A stretch of DNA of 64,000 nt from Scalesia atractyloides (taxonomy: Eukaryota > Streptophyta > Magnoliopsida > Asterales > Asteraceae): positions 9,279,054-9,343,053 of the forward strand of contig CAMTDV010000002.1 in assembly GCA_947069175.1 (NCBI GenBank), written 5' to 3'. The stretch's first letter is position 1. The number at the start of each line of letters is the position of its first letter. The notes beneath the pieces are model-generated. The model was given only the letters and a program-made list of their open reading frames with translations. It did not search any database and was not told the DNA's origin. Of this stretch, positions 32,623-45,263 are shown in pieces. Made by a program: the position numbers and the translations under genes.

Positions 32623-34428
32623 TGTAACACCCCAACCGAGGACGGAAATGTCGGGGCGTCATGTAAAGTAAATTAAAATAAACTAAGGCAAGGTCGATTC
32701 CTTATGTGAAGTAAACTTGAATAGTATCATATATTAACGCCTGAAACATATGTGAAAAACACGGGTCAACTACAAATAGCTGGTGTGTAACATAGGTTTG
32801 TTTTGACAAATCTTATGGTAATAGTTTAAGTATAAATCGTACGATTTTATATGGAAAACTATGCATTTTGGATAAACAAGGTATGGTCGTTTGGAGATAC
32901 ATTCAAACCTTAGTTGACTGGTAGAATAAACCCAAAGGGTTTACATAGAACATATAGTTCGGTTTCTGTCATTCCCAAAGGATACTTCCTCAGACTAAGA
33001 AAACCCACAGGAAGTGGGAATGGGACGTAACACCTATAGCGCTATAACGTACTACAGTTTGGATTGGACAAAGTTAATAAATGTATATGGTCATAGATAT
33101 CAGCGAACCACCAAGTTTCATACAAAAGGATCATAGAATTTACATAAGGCATGCGTAGTAAGTTTGCATTTAGAAAATAGTTATCACATATGTGTCATAC
33201 CAAAGGTTTTAAATGTAAAGAGGGGAACTATGTACTCACTTCGATGATTGACGATGAGTTTGCATGTTCTTAAAGATCACAAGTAAACCCTAATAATAAG
33301 GATCGTTAATTAAGGTTTTGTTATGATGGTGTTTGTAGATGATATTGGTTAAAAGAACCCTTGGTAACTTATAACGCGTTTAGTTTTAAGAAAATATAAT
33401 TTTTTAACAACTTTTAGTGTTGTTTTCGTTTTACGTTTTAAAATAGTAAACGATGTCAAAAAATTACGAAAATTTCTAGTCTACTAAATCAGAATGTGTT
33501 CTACATTTTTCATCTAGAAAATGTTTCTGTTTGGAACCCGGAAATGGTCAAAATCGTGAATCTTTACAGATCTTTCAGTTTTATGCTTTAGTTTGGTGTT
33601 AAATGGTTGCTGGTTCAAACGGAAGTGTTTTTAAGCGCATTATATGTGTCATTGAAACCGTATTTCAATCTACTAAATCATGAAATAAGAGTTTACTTTA
33701 TTTGGTTAAGTTCTGACCAAATTATGGTCGTTCAAAGTGACTACACAGAATCTGCCCAAAACGGGAAGAACACTTATGTGTTCCCGTTTGTTGGTTTTAG
33801 GATTCTTATGCGTAAATAAAATATAAAACATATTGTTAGATTATAGATGATATAATGTGTAGGTGATTATATATTAAAAACAAAGTGCAAAAAACAAAAG
33901 ATAATAGTGCAAGAATAGTGAAGATTTGTATGAAGAACGAACATAAACAAAGAACGGTTTTAAGCTGTGAAACTAGCGGTTATTGATAGAGTTTAAGGAA
34001 AAAAAAAACTTACTACTTCAGAGGACTCCTTCAAATGACCAAGAGAAGCTTGCAAATGCAGAACAAATAGAACTCACACTAGACTTAAGAGTGAAGTGTG
34101 CTTGGGATGAGAAATTATGGTAACCAAGGTTGCTATTTATAGAAATGGAGGAGGTATGAAGTCATGACAAGTGTCCAAGAGTGTTTAAGAGTGTGATTAA
34201 TGTCCACTTAGGTGTCACAACCAGGTTAAAGGTGGCAAGAACTCAAACTAGGTGTCAAATTGAGGTGAAAATGTTGTTGCGATCGTTTTTACTGCTGTCA
34301 GATGCCCCTTGCGGACCGCAAGGACCTTTGACGCGGAAATTTTTTGGTTTTTGCCACTTTCAGCCCCTCACCCACAAAATTCCAGGTACCACCACCATTA
34401 TGTTGTTGGTATTTAATTGAGTTCAACA
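32623..34428 (-). mobile_element. Old Ty3/gypsy-type LTR (copy 3)
   Basis: Same length (1806 bp), ends and position as 2183-3988, preceded on the plus strand by the same internal fragment (32377-32622). Inherited through duplication. Confidence 0.6.
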
Positions 34429-36570
34429 ACTTAAATCCTTTTCTTCCCCAAACATAAAAAGATTTCAGTTTTATGGGATTTTTTAGTTATGAGATGAAAC
34501 GAAAAAAAAAAATTCAACGATGAACAAAAAAGAAAACAAAGTGTGCTTAATTTTTTAAACGAGGATTACTATAATCACACTGTAGCAAAACCAGGTTCAA
34601 GACTGGCCTAACTTTGAAATTACTATAACATCATACTCCATGAATCACTACAATTTTAAGGCTGTTGGTTCTGATTAAGTTGACCAATTTGAATACCCTT
34701 CAAAACAGATGTGGAAGCAACTGGGCCATCTTGGCCCGAGTCATTGGTCACAACATTTTGGGTCGTCTTTTTCTTGGCTTGTTGAGCCCAACCCACAACT
34801 TTGGCTTGTATATGCTCCTCAAATATTGACTTCTTAAAATGTGTTCCCATCTAGAATTTGGTCATGAAAAAGAATCACAATTCTTTGTTTAAAAAAACAT
34901 TATTAGAAATGATATAGATTAAATGTTGAAATGAAATACCTGTGTCACAAGAGCATAGAGTGGTAGAGTGCTGTAACTGCACATAACCTGAATAAACACC
35001 CTGAAATAAAACAAAGGTGTAAGCGGGTTTAGTGTGGTGCGGTTCGGCCCACAAAACTCGGTCTATGACTTGGTCCTATCTTTTTTTTTTTTTACAAATT
35101 TGATACAACTATAGAATAGATGTAAAAAAATTTAAAGATACAACTTTTTAACAATTTCAATTAATGAAAAGGAGAAAACAGATTGGTATATAGATTACAT
35201 TAAAAAAACTCACAAGAAGATTAAAATAGTAAAAAAAATCTGAAGAAGGCTACATCTGTATTAACATTGGTGGGCCCAGAAAATATAGATTATAGACTTT
35301 TTGGGGGGAGGCCCAAGATTGATTGTGGGTTTTTATGGTTCGGGCCCAAGACCGATTGTGGGTTTCTTTTGGGTCGGGTCCAAGACCGGTTTGTGCACAT
35401 GTATCTATACAGCCAATGTTCACATAACAAATCATTTACCCGATGATCAGCCGGGGGATAATGTAGCCCACCTTCCCCATTATGCACGAGTCAAAGCCAT
35501 ATTGAGCCTGTTATCCAAATTGAAAAGTAGTGTAATGCCATAACTCGATATCATTTTCTAGCATATCTTTATATGCTTATGGAGACTAAAGAAACGTACC
35601 CAAACCCAGAAGAAGAATGCGAACTCAAATGCATTTTGAAAGAGGATAAAATGGATGAAGAGAAGAACAATTTTAGGGCGTTGAAACCAAAAATGATCAT
35701 CTGACGGATGCACAACTAATTCGCCTTCTATAGCTACATGTTTCTCAGCAACCTCATGAGCTAACTGGATTATTATGTGCTCCAGCTTTGTTCCCACAGC
35801 AAGTAGAAGCTGGTAAATCAACATTTAGAAAACAAATGATGATTAAAGGTAGTAATTGACCAATGAAAAACTATGAATTAGGGTACTTACAAAGAAAGGG
35901 ATTAATGATAACCAGAAGTATAGCTCCAAACCTGAAAAAACACGAAAATCATGATGGTATGTTATTTCATAATGGTGATCATCAGGGGCGGATCTAGCCA
36001 CATTTGTGGGTTCCCAGAACCCAGTGCGTTTGAAAAAATGGAAAATTTTAGTGAGAATTAAAGAGAATTTACAACCATGAGAATAAAAATCCCGGATCCG
36101 CCACTAGCGATCATGAAATTTCATGATCGTAAAATCGTGAACAAAGGTTTTTCAGATAGTAAAAACTAATATGACTAGAGGTGGCAACGGGTGAGTTAGG
36201 TAACGGGTCGAAATGGATGATTGTTAGTGTACCAAGCAAGGTATGCCAAAACAGTTTTTGTCCAAATTAAAATATTAAAAAATATATATTTATTTTGGTG
36301 TGTCAATATAACTATATTTATCATTGTATAATATCAGTAAAAAACTAATTAAGTTATTTATTACAATGATTTCAGAGGTTTTACGCGCCGCCTTTTTGAC
36401 CCATTTCATTTTAAGTTTTTTAGTAACTTTTGTTTTACTCCCTCAACCTTTTAAGAGATGGGCAAGAAAAGTTTCTACAACTTTGAGAAATGGTCAATAA
36501 TGTAAGATGATGTTGCATACCGTTAACGTTCATAAACAAGAATAAGACGACGAACACCCAAAGATACCAG

Positions 36571-36965
36571 CTGCAACAAATAAAAAAAAGATCCATAATT
36601 CAAATGAACACATAAAATGATAATCATCAAATACTTTGACTTTTAGGTGTCAAAAGGGGTGGCTTTTTAACTTCAGAAGTGTCAAGAATCATATGACTTG
36701 TGATAGAAAAACTTGATGAATTCAATCTACTATATAAAGAATATTGCACTATAAAACTTTGGATCTAAAAACTAAAACAAGCAATAGAACCTACTAAAAG
36801 TTTAATTTTGGCGGAACCACAGGTTCGTTGATCCTCCGGTCCCCAGTTTTCTTTCTAAAAAAAAGTTTTTTTTTTCAAAAGAAAAACCTCCTTGTGTAAT
36901 AAGTAGAAAAGAAAAGAACTTTGATAAGGCCTAAAATAAAAAGCAATATGTTTGAAATCACTTGC
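36571..36965 (-). other. GC-AG intron in MLO copy 2
   Basis: The CAG/GCAAGT donor (36968 down to 36960) is kept exactly as in copy 1. Confidence 0.8.
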
Positions 36966-38321
36966 CTGATTCCAACCACTTTTTTAAAATCATCTTCTAG
37001 CGCTCGGATCATGTATTTGTGAAAATTGAACTTCGGGTTTGCCTTGCAATGGGTCTACAAAATTAACAAAAAAAATTCATATGGACTTTAGAAAACTATA
37101 TAAAGAAAATTATAAAAGTTGTTACATAATCATTTTGTCTACCATATCCAAACCAGGTGGTACATATGAGTTATCGCGGTTCTCAATATATTAACGGTTT
37201 TGAGTTGAACGCCCCCTCTCTATATATATGATTCAGATCCTTACCGTAATAAATCCCAAACGCATTGCTACATAATCCGACTTGGTGACAGATCCATAGA
37301 ATTGCTTGAAGAAAGAATGCTGTAATGTTTGACATAAAGATCAACAATTATAAATGGTAATATTCTTAGATGCACCTATATATAATCACTCATTAGTATA
37401 TGGTAGTAACTTACCAGCCAACCTCGAATGGCTGATCGTTTGCCGATACCCAGAAAACGGTTCCTAATAAAGTCATTATCTTTAACTTGTGTGACTTTAT
37501 GCTTTAAAACTGTACGTTGATTACAACAATTGGAAGTAATTAAAATGTAAGACACTAAACTCATTATTTTCATCATCTGTGTAAATATACTAGAAATTGT
37601 TTACCAAATTCTTGAAAAATTATGAAGGTTAAGGAGTTCTTTTCGAAACCATGTGTACAAGAACTCTGAAAACCGTACTAATCTTTTTGCTATTTCTTAT
37701 ATAAAAAAATCGGTTCAAACCAATAAAACTTGACAACCGGCCGACCCACCTAACCCGCGCAATTTTCTTTCATCTTTCACAAAACCGTAGTTAGTTGTGC
37801 GATCTGAACCTAACCGTGAACACCTCATCCTTACCTTGTGACGGGTCAAAGTTATCTTTCGCGATAGATTCTTCCCATTGCTTCCATTGCCCAATCTAAG
37901 GCATGATAATAATAATATGTAGTCATAGGGTTAAGTAACAAAGAGAAAAAACTAGTCATTGTTAAATTTCAGCGAACCTTAGCCACTCCAAATACAACAG
38001 TAAGGACAGAAAATGTCACGTGCACAACAGCTAGGACAAAAATAAATATGTGTAGATGATGCAACGCCTCAAGGGATAGAAGAGGGACCTTGTTCTGTAA
38101 AACCATAAAAATTTATGACCAGTTTTTCAGTCTTAAATTGCGACTAACTTATTGCCATATATATTTGTGACTGCTTTTAGCGACCAATATTTCATTCTTA
38201 AATCAGAGACAAACCTGTGACCGTAGATTAACAACTATTAAGCAACCGCTTGTTTAATTTTTTCTATTGTAATTTAGACCGCGTGACTGATGTAGTTTTT
38301 AGTTTACTTTTTGTTTTAGAG

Positions 38322-38624
38322 GTTGTTTGGCAACTTCTGAATGGTTAAGTGTTGAACCAGTAAAAGGTTTGAAGCATTAAGTGCTGAACTAGTAAGAGGT
38401 CTAGAGGTCTGAACCATTAAGAGCAGCCAGCATGATGCTTAATCGTTCAGAGGCATATGTCTGACCAATTCAGATTAGAGGTCTTAACCATTTATACTCA
38501 ATATAATGCTTAACCATTAAAAGGCAAATGTCTGAACCATTTAGACATTTGCTCGTGAAACAAACAGTCTGAACCAATAAAAGGTCTAAACCATTAAGAG
38601 CCTCATCAAGAGCTAAACAAACAG
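38322..38624. mobile_element. Probable MITE in MLO copy 2 intron 3
   Basis: Counterpart of 7911-8212, same ends and internal GAACCATTAA-type repeats. Present in both copies, so older than the duplication. Confidence 0.45.
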
Positions 38625-39402
38625 ACACTATTCTTATTTTCTTATTTATTTGAATATCATTTTTGCGACTGCTTTATGACCATGTATTATTTTTTAATGG
38701 CCTTTATTATTTTTCCGACCAAGAGGATTGGTCACGAATTTTGCTGCTGTTTTGCTAATACCAGCTGTATAGTACAGAAAGTGATTTATATGATCAGAAT
38801 TTGTTACCTTTAAAGCACAATAGCCCATAGTCGTTGCTTCTCCCGCAAGTAAGTGACGAATATGAGACGTACCCTCGAGGGGTTTAGGATATGAGGCCTT
38901 TTTCTTGTCACTCAACGGGCATGGAAGAAGGTGTTCCATTAAACTCTTCTTTACACAAATCTTGACAATTCTTGATTGGAAAACGGTTAATAAAAGAGAA
39001 ATAAACCCCAAAAGCTTTAACTCTGCACACAAAATAACAAGGAAACATGCATTATAAAGCCTAAAAATGAAGTAGTTTCTAGCTGCATACAAACACTACA
39101 AGTCAAAAGAATTATTTGAGTGACAAACAAATCTGTCAAAAAATCTATCGATGACGGTACAGTGACCCGTTGGTAAAGGTCCATCGACAACTTGTGTTGA
39201 TAGATAGATCACTGATAGCCATGTCCCCGACGTATCATCGACAGAAAGAGTGACCACATCACCGACGACTAGCGACAAACGTTTAACAACAGACCACTGA
39301 CGGATCTTTCAGTAAATGAAAGAAATATAAATACCTTCTTTGATCTTTTGCAACGCTTCAAATAGCGGCTTTTGACCTGATTTCTTCAGTTTCTGAAAAC
39401 AA

Positions 39403-40412
39403 GTCAACGACTTAAGTAAACTCATCATTAATGTTCATTTAAGTCACTCTATAGTGACAAATTAGCAATTGGCACAACTGTTGTCGCAATTAATGCGATG
39501 TTTTGGACTCATCGTTACCACTTGTAATTAGACCCTTATGTTGATTTAAGTCACACTATAGTGACAAAATAGCAATTGGCACAATTGTTGTCGCTATCAA
39601 TGCCATGTTTCATTGTTACTTCTTAAAATATCAAGCACAACCATTCAACTCTTAGAAGCATGTCATTTGTTTTTATTAAATGACCAACCAATATTGTCCA
39701 GATATATTATAATTTTGTTTTTGATAAACTAGCTACTTGGTCAATTTGGAACTTTCAGTGTAAGTGGGTGTAACGATGAAAGTTTATGATCGAAAAATAG
39801 GTTGTAATATCAGCGACAAAAGTTAAACCATTCATAAATCGGTCATTATTTTACGACTGTTTTTTATATGTTTCTAAGAAGTAGAAACTAAAAATAAACG
39901 GGTTGAATTTGTCACTAATATTGCTACCGATTTTGTTATAAATAGAGTAGGTAACGGATAGGCTACAGGTCACTTGAGATACAGATACACTACTCGGTGC
40001 CTAAACTAGATTTAGAATACAGATAATCACCATCTAAACTCAAGTAAAGGTTCTAAAGAACGCCATTTAAATTGCCAAATTTAAACTAGCAATGGAGAAT
40101 CAACTTAACTCACAGTCCAATGAGATAAATTGACATAGTTTTTTTTCCTGACGTAAAACTCACTATATTTCTTAACCTCCCTCATGGAGCTCCAATTTAT
40201 CTGATCGTGGTCCAGGCCCGTTTCTATTGACCCGAACCCACTACTATCAGGCCTGTTTCCATTGACCCGAACCCACTGTTATCAGTTTTTTATCGCCCTA
40301 AATCAGTTGCTAATACGTATAAGAAAAATTAAAAATAAAGATGAAATTATTTAAGTCGATCACAAGTTGGTTAATCTTCATCAAACATAACATGGTTACT
40401 GTAGAGGAATGA
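39403..40412. promoter_or_regulatory. MLO upstream region (copy 2), fused to exon 2 side
   Basis: Matches 9258-10267, including the two near-palindromic GTCAC..GTGAC segments. It now lies directly next to the intron 1 acceptor because of the exon-1 deletion. Confidence 0.6.
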
Positions 40413-41470
40413 CCCGGCCCGGTCATCCAGGGTCGGGTAAACTGTCATTAATGTGACATAATTAAGAAGGACGTTATCGCAATAGTACCATGCAAATAGG
40501 AGATTCGCAATATCTCCTAAAAAGTGGGGATCACCGTACAACTAACTCCCCGACTTTCGGGGAAACCCTAATCCACCGAAAAGTATATATATAGAGGATA
40601 CATCTTGAGGTAAGGATCATCACAACCCTCTTCGTTTGACTTGAAATACTAAGAATCCTTACCATGATGAGTGGTTCGAACACGAGTGCTGCAACAATAA
40701 GCACCGTTTCCGACGGTCAAGAAGATAGAGCAACAGTGGACGCTGCGGTAGGGATCTCTTCTCCGGCGATTACTAGATCTTTGAATCTGGAATTTGATGC
40801 AGAGATGCCCCCAGGATATGAAAGAAGGCCTGTTAATGCAGCAGCCGCAGGAATAGGTTCGGTAGGTCCCTCGTCTCAAACCGCGGGACTGAGCTAACCC
40901 CTCAATACATCGACGACAACAACGGCTACTCCGTCCGCCTCGCATGGAACATTCTTGAATGCAACTTTACCAATGTTCACGCCAGCAGCAGGCCCCAAAG
41001 ATTACTATTATCAGCCAACAACCCATCCACACGTCTGCCGTGGGGACTATGGCCCAATATTACCAGTCAGCGGATAGTTTCCGGTTCCTTCCACTGTATT
41101 CGACAGCCTTGTCAGCAGCAATGTCAACCCCGCCTCACCAGCCGGTGGTGATGTCGCGAGCTGTGAAGAACGCTCCCGTCACCCTAGGAAACCAAGCGTA
41201 TATTCCACCTTACTATTACATGCCACCTTACAGTTACATGCCGCCCATGCCGCCTCAGGCGTATGGCTTTGGGACACCATATGAAGGAAGTTAGTCAACA
41301 TCATGGGGCTACCAATACTTGCAGCCTTCGCCCTGGTACGGCCACTCTGGGCCATACCCAACTTCTGCCAACACAACCACAAGAGGGATACCTGGGGGTA
41401 ATGTTTCCAGTGCGAGACAACGACTAAATTACGCTCAAACTGGACCCTCACCGGTCAAACAAATAGTTGA
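40413..41470 (+). pseudogene. Gypsy LTR end and gag N-terminus fragment, broken (copy 3)
   Basis: Counterpart of 10268-11325. The two open stretches (40664-40897 and 40959-41294) encode exactly the same residues as in unit 1, with the same stop and frameshift, so the damage predates the duplication. Confidence 0.55.
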
Positions 41471-42339
41471 TAAAATTTTACATTTGTAACATTTTAATTT
41501 ACTTTTTAGATTTTTATGATTGAAAAAATAGATGATTCATTTTGTTATGCGTGTTGTTGTAAGTTCCGCATATAACTTTCCCCTTTTAAGTAGTGCCTAC
41601 CTTTTTATTTAATACATAAACCCCTACCCCACCCACACCCTCTCCTTTTTCCCTAAGGTGGGCCTAGAGGGTGTGCGGGTTGGGCGACGGCACAAGGCCC
41701 CCTCTGGGCCCAAATCTTTTTAATTTTGTATAGGGTTTACGTTGTATAAGCTCTTGTTGGTGTAGTTGCAGGCTTGCTTAAAATTTTTGGAGACGGCTCT
41801 GTTTTTCCCTACCATTTCTTCTCCACAACCACCCGTCACTTCTGCACTCACCACCGCCCACTAACACAACTTCTCCACCGCTGGAACACCCACCATATCT
41901 CTCACCTTCATCTACAGGTTTGACTGACGGATTTTACCAGCTTTCAGACGCACCCTAACGCAACCATCTTTTTTTCGATAGCACATGCAACCCCCTCAAC
42001 ACCACCTTCGTTTCAGTTGTTGGCACTCTACTAATTAACTAAACCGGGACCAAGAAACTCGTTTTTCAATTGGTATATTTGAAACTATGATTGTCCAAAA
42101 ACATAAACCCCCACCCTCCATCTCCGATTGATGTTATTGGTCTTTCAAAAATCAAACAAATGAGTGCAAATAGTTAAAATTGTGATTGCCCAAATCACAT
42201 TTAGAGGTTAATTTGGATTTTGAAAAAAAAGGTTTGATTTAAAAGGTGGTAAGTGGTAGATCGGAAACAGGTAGAAGAAGATGAAAGGGGGTTAAGTAGT
42301 GGGTGTGGTGGTGCTTTGGTTTTCATATTGGAAAATTAA
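41471..42339. other. Shared array spacer (unit 3)
   Basis: Counterpart of 11326-12194. No gene seen. Confidence 0.6.
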
Positions 42340-42839
42340 ATTTTAATAATCTCATTCAGATGTGGTTATTGATTCGCAATCCCATCTTTGAATATTATCA
42401 CAGCCAGTCTCATCTCTTAAGTATTTTCTCTCACTGCACATCCATTAAAAAAACTTAACAGAGTTAAAAAAATCGAATTACAAACTGATGTTTTAAGACT
42501 TTTGATCAGAACGAGGATACGACTCGATTGTTGTTAAACTTAACTCGAAATGGTGCTCCAAATGGCTTGGATTTTGTTAATAGGTGTTCAAACTCTCGAA
42601 TTGAAGCACCATTTGTCGTTTGAAACATTGTTTCAAGATAAATTTTACATCAATCGACTTATATTCTCCTGATTAAAAGCCATAAATCATCAGTTTGTAA
42701 TTCGGATAAAAACTTAACGGTTAAGTTTTTTTAACAGGTGTGCAGTGAGAGAAAAATACTTAAAGGTGGGGCTGTCAGTAGTAATACTCAAAGGTGAGAC
42801 TACCAATAGCCAACTACCTCTAGGTGAGCTTATTAAAAT
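42340..42839. mobile_element. Foldback element, Q type, copy 3
   Basis: Same ends (ATTTTAATAATCTC ... GAGCTTATTAAAAT) and arms as 12195-12693. Confidence 0.7.
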
Positions 42840-43189
42840 ACAATTTCCTTTTTATATTTAAATATAATTAAAAATGAATTATACTTCTTTTAACTTTTTA
42901 ATTGCTTTTCTAATTAGTAAGGCTAATTTTGTAATTTTACATGAATTTCATTGAGAAAACTAACACCATCCACTCAGGAGACTATCCGAGTAATAACGAG
43001 AAAAACATAAAGAACGTACATGTAGTTTTTGAAAGTTTGGAACAAAAGGTAAAATATTGACAAACCATAAAAATTATTCGGATAATTTTCTCATAAAATA
43101 ATAAAAACAAATAGTAGTGTCCACTGCCCATCAAAACTAAGAGAACATCTTTACTAGGCCAAGAAATATTAGTGTCGAGGCCCAACTAA

Positions 43190-44460
43190 TTGATAAAGTG
43201 CACACACCCTATAATATCACCCAAGAACTCCAAAATTTTGGGAAAACCTAGAAAAGCCTAGAAAAGTGGCCAATAATCATCAAGAATATAAAACTACAAG
43301 AATGAAAATGAGTGACAGATTTTTTTTCTTAAGGACAAATATCTTTTAATTGTAGTCTATGGAACTTTCACTCAACATCTAAATCTTCTAAATCTTCTAA
43401 ACCTAGGTGTTTAAAAGTTTTACTTTTACTAATCGACCACCACCTCATTAGTGGAAAGTGAATGAAAAATAGCAACGATTGCAAACGAAAAAAAAAAACA
43501 TATTTTCAAAACACCACTGTAAGGAGTAGGGAGCAAGAAAGCATTAAAACTATCTTTGATCATTTAGATATACACAAATATCAACTCATTATTGATTTTG
43601 TTATTTATTAGGCATTGAGTTTATAGTGTTAACTTTGAACTAGTTTTAGAATCTAGTTTTAACTTTGAATATTTATTAGGCATTGATGTTTATAGTTTTT
43701 TGGTTAAGATATGGTTATGATCTAATTTAAAAATTAGAAGCAAATTGGATTTTATTAATCCCATCTTTTGGTAGTTGGTCAATAATAATCTCATCTCTAT
43801 AAATCCTTACTAGTAGTCCTATCTTTTGAGCTTTTTTTTTCTCACTAGACTTCCGTTAAAAAAAGTTAACTCTGTTAAGTTTTTTCCAAATTTAAAACGG
43901 ATGTTTACAAATTTTGATTAGAATGAGGATATGAGTCGATTGATAAAAAACTTATCTCAAAACGGTGCGCCAAACGGCTCGAGTTTTGTTAATTTTAAAC
44001 ACCCGAATTGAAGCCCTGTTACGCCGTTTCGAGAACCGTTTCGGGGTAAATTTTATATTACTCGACTTGTATCCTCGTTTGAATCAAAAGCCAAAAACAT
44101 CAGTTTGAAATTCGGAAAAAAACTTAACGTAGTTAAGTTTATTTAGCGGAGGTCCATTAAGAAGAAAAAAAAGTTTTAAAGGTAGACTGCCAATGGGGAT
44201 TTATATAGGTGTGATTATTATTTGCCAACTAGCAAAAGATGGGATTGTTAAAATCCACTATGCTAAAATTAAATGTTTAGATTTATGATTTCTTGAATCT
44301 TGATTTATCTTGTTAATTTGAAGTTAAAGGGGTGTCTGGATATGCCATATTAAAGTGATTATTTCAAAAGTTAGAAATTATACTAAAAAATATACACTTG
44401 TTTGGATGTCAGTGATGGCTAGATAATTGAGCATTCTGCTGAGACTTCTGCATAAATGTA
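43190..44460 (+). pseudogene. GLYR1 5' fragment without exon 1 (copy 4)
   Basis: Same promoter-like and intron-like parts as copy 1, with the foldback at 43747-44256 in place of exon 1. A 10-base TCTAAATCTT duplication near 43380 is private to this copy. Confidence 0.7.
43747..44256. mobile_element. Foldback element, P type, copy 4
   Basis: Ends GGATTTTATTAATCCC ... GGGATTGTTAAAATCC as in the other three P-type copies. Confidence 0.75.
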
Positions 44461-44763
44461 TTCTGGTGTATATTGGGGTAATTGATACTCTTAATGACAG
44501 TTTAATTAAGCCTTAAGCTGCTAGAAGGAAGAAGACAACTGATTTGTAATTTTGTATAGTGTTACGGGAAAACCGATAGGAAAGTCAAAGTCAGGAGATG
44601 GATTATAATGTAACGTGGATTTATTTCAACAAAAATGTAAAGATGACAAAACATCAACAAGAATCAAGAAAGAAGCGATATGGAGAACTGACACAAAAAC
44701 TAGTGGTTATATTGCATGGCCAGTCAAAATACAGATCATTCATGTAGGTTGTTCTGATATTGT

Positions 44764-45262
44764 TGTAACACCCCAATCGAGGACGGAAATGTCGGAGCGT
44801 CACGTAAAGTAAATTAAAATAAACTAAGGCAAGGTCCATTCCTTATGTGAAGCAAACTTGAATAGTATCATATATTAACGCCTGAAACATATGTGAAAAA
44901 CACGGGTCAACTACAAATAGCTGGTGTGTAACATAGGTTTGTTTTGACAAATCTTATGGTAATAGTTTAAGTATAAATCGTACGATTTTATATGGAAAAC
45001 TATGCATTTTGCATAAACAAGGTATGGTCGTTTGGAGATACATTCAAACCTTAGTTGACTGGTAGAATAAACCCAAAGGGTTTACATAGAACATATAGTT
45101 CGGTTTCTGTCATTCCCAAAGGATACTTCCTCAGACTAAGAAAACCCACAGGAAGTGGGAATGGGACGTAACACCTATAGCGCTATAACGTATTACAGTT
45201 TGGATTGAACAAAGTTAATAAATGTATATGGTCATAGATATTAGCGAACCACCAAGTTTCAT
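44764..45262 (-). mobile_element. Old Ty3/gypsy-type LTR (copy 4), truncated
   Basis: The first 499 plus-strand bases of the LTR seen in full at 2183-3988, cut at the junction with Athila/Tat-like leader sequence. Confidence 0.65.
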
Positions 45263-45263
45263 A

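Larger units (their letters stand above)
34656..39392 (-). pseudogene. MLO copy 2, exon 1 deleted
   Basis: Exons 2-14 are all present and in phase on the minus strand: 39335-39392, 38808-39022, 37978-38094, 37835-37895, 37415-37509, 37245-37319, 36966-37054, 36521-36570, 35891-35931, 35600-35809, 35440-35507, 34940-35000, 34656-34850. No frameshift or stop is seen in them. Exon 1 with the ATG and first transmembrane start is gone: the sequence before exon 2 jumps into the MLO upstream region. Changes against copy 1 include Met to Lys in ELMLLG (exon 3), Leu to Met and Met to Thr in exon 7, and Val to Ile in exon 11. Unless an upstream exon is borrowed, no full MLO can be made. An N-truncated product from an internal Met is possible but would lose the first membrane helix. 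Confidence 0.88.
22963..42839. repeat. Tandem array unit 3, with 7.7-kb LTR element and exon-1-less MLO
   Basis: Collinear with unit 1 once the LTR element at 24122-31862 is set aside. It carries the GLYR1 fragment, P foldback, old gypsy LTR, MLO copy 2, MLO upstream region, gag fragment, spacer and Q foldback. It lacks the 261-bp miniature LTR of unit 1. Confidence 0.85.
42840..45262. repeat. Tandem array unit 4, truncated
   Basis: GLYR1 5' fragment (about 43190-44460), P foldback, internal gypsy fragment and the beginning of the old LTR. Homology to unit 1 stops after CAAGTTTCATA at 45262, so the unit ends before reaching MLO. Confidence 0.85.
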
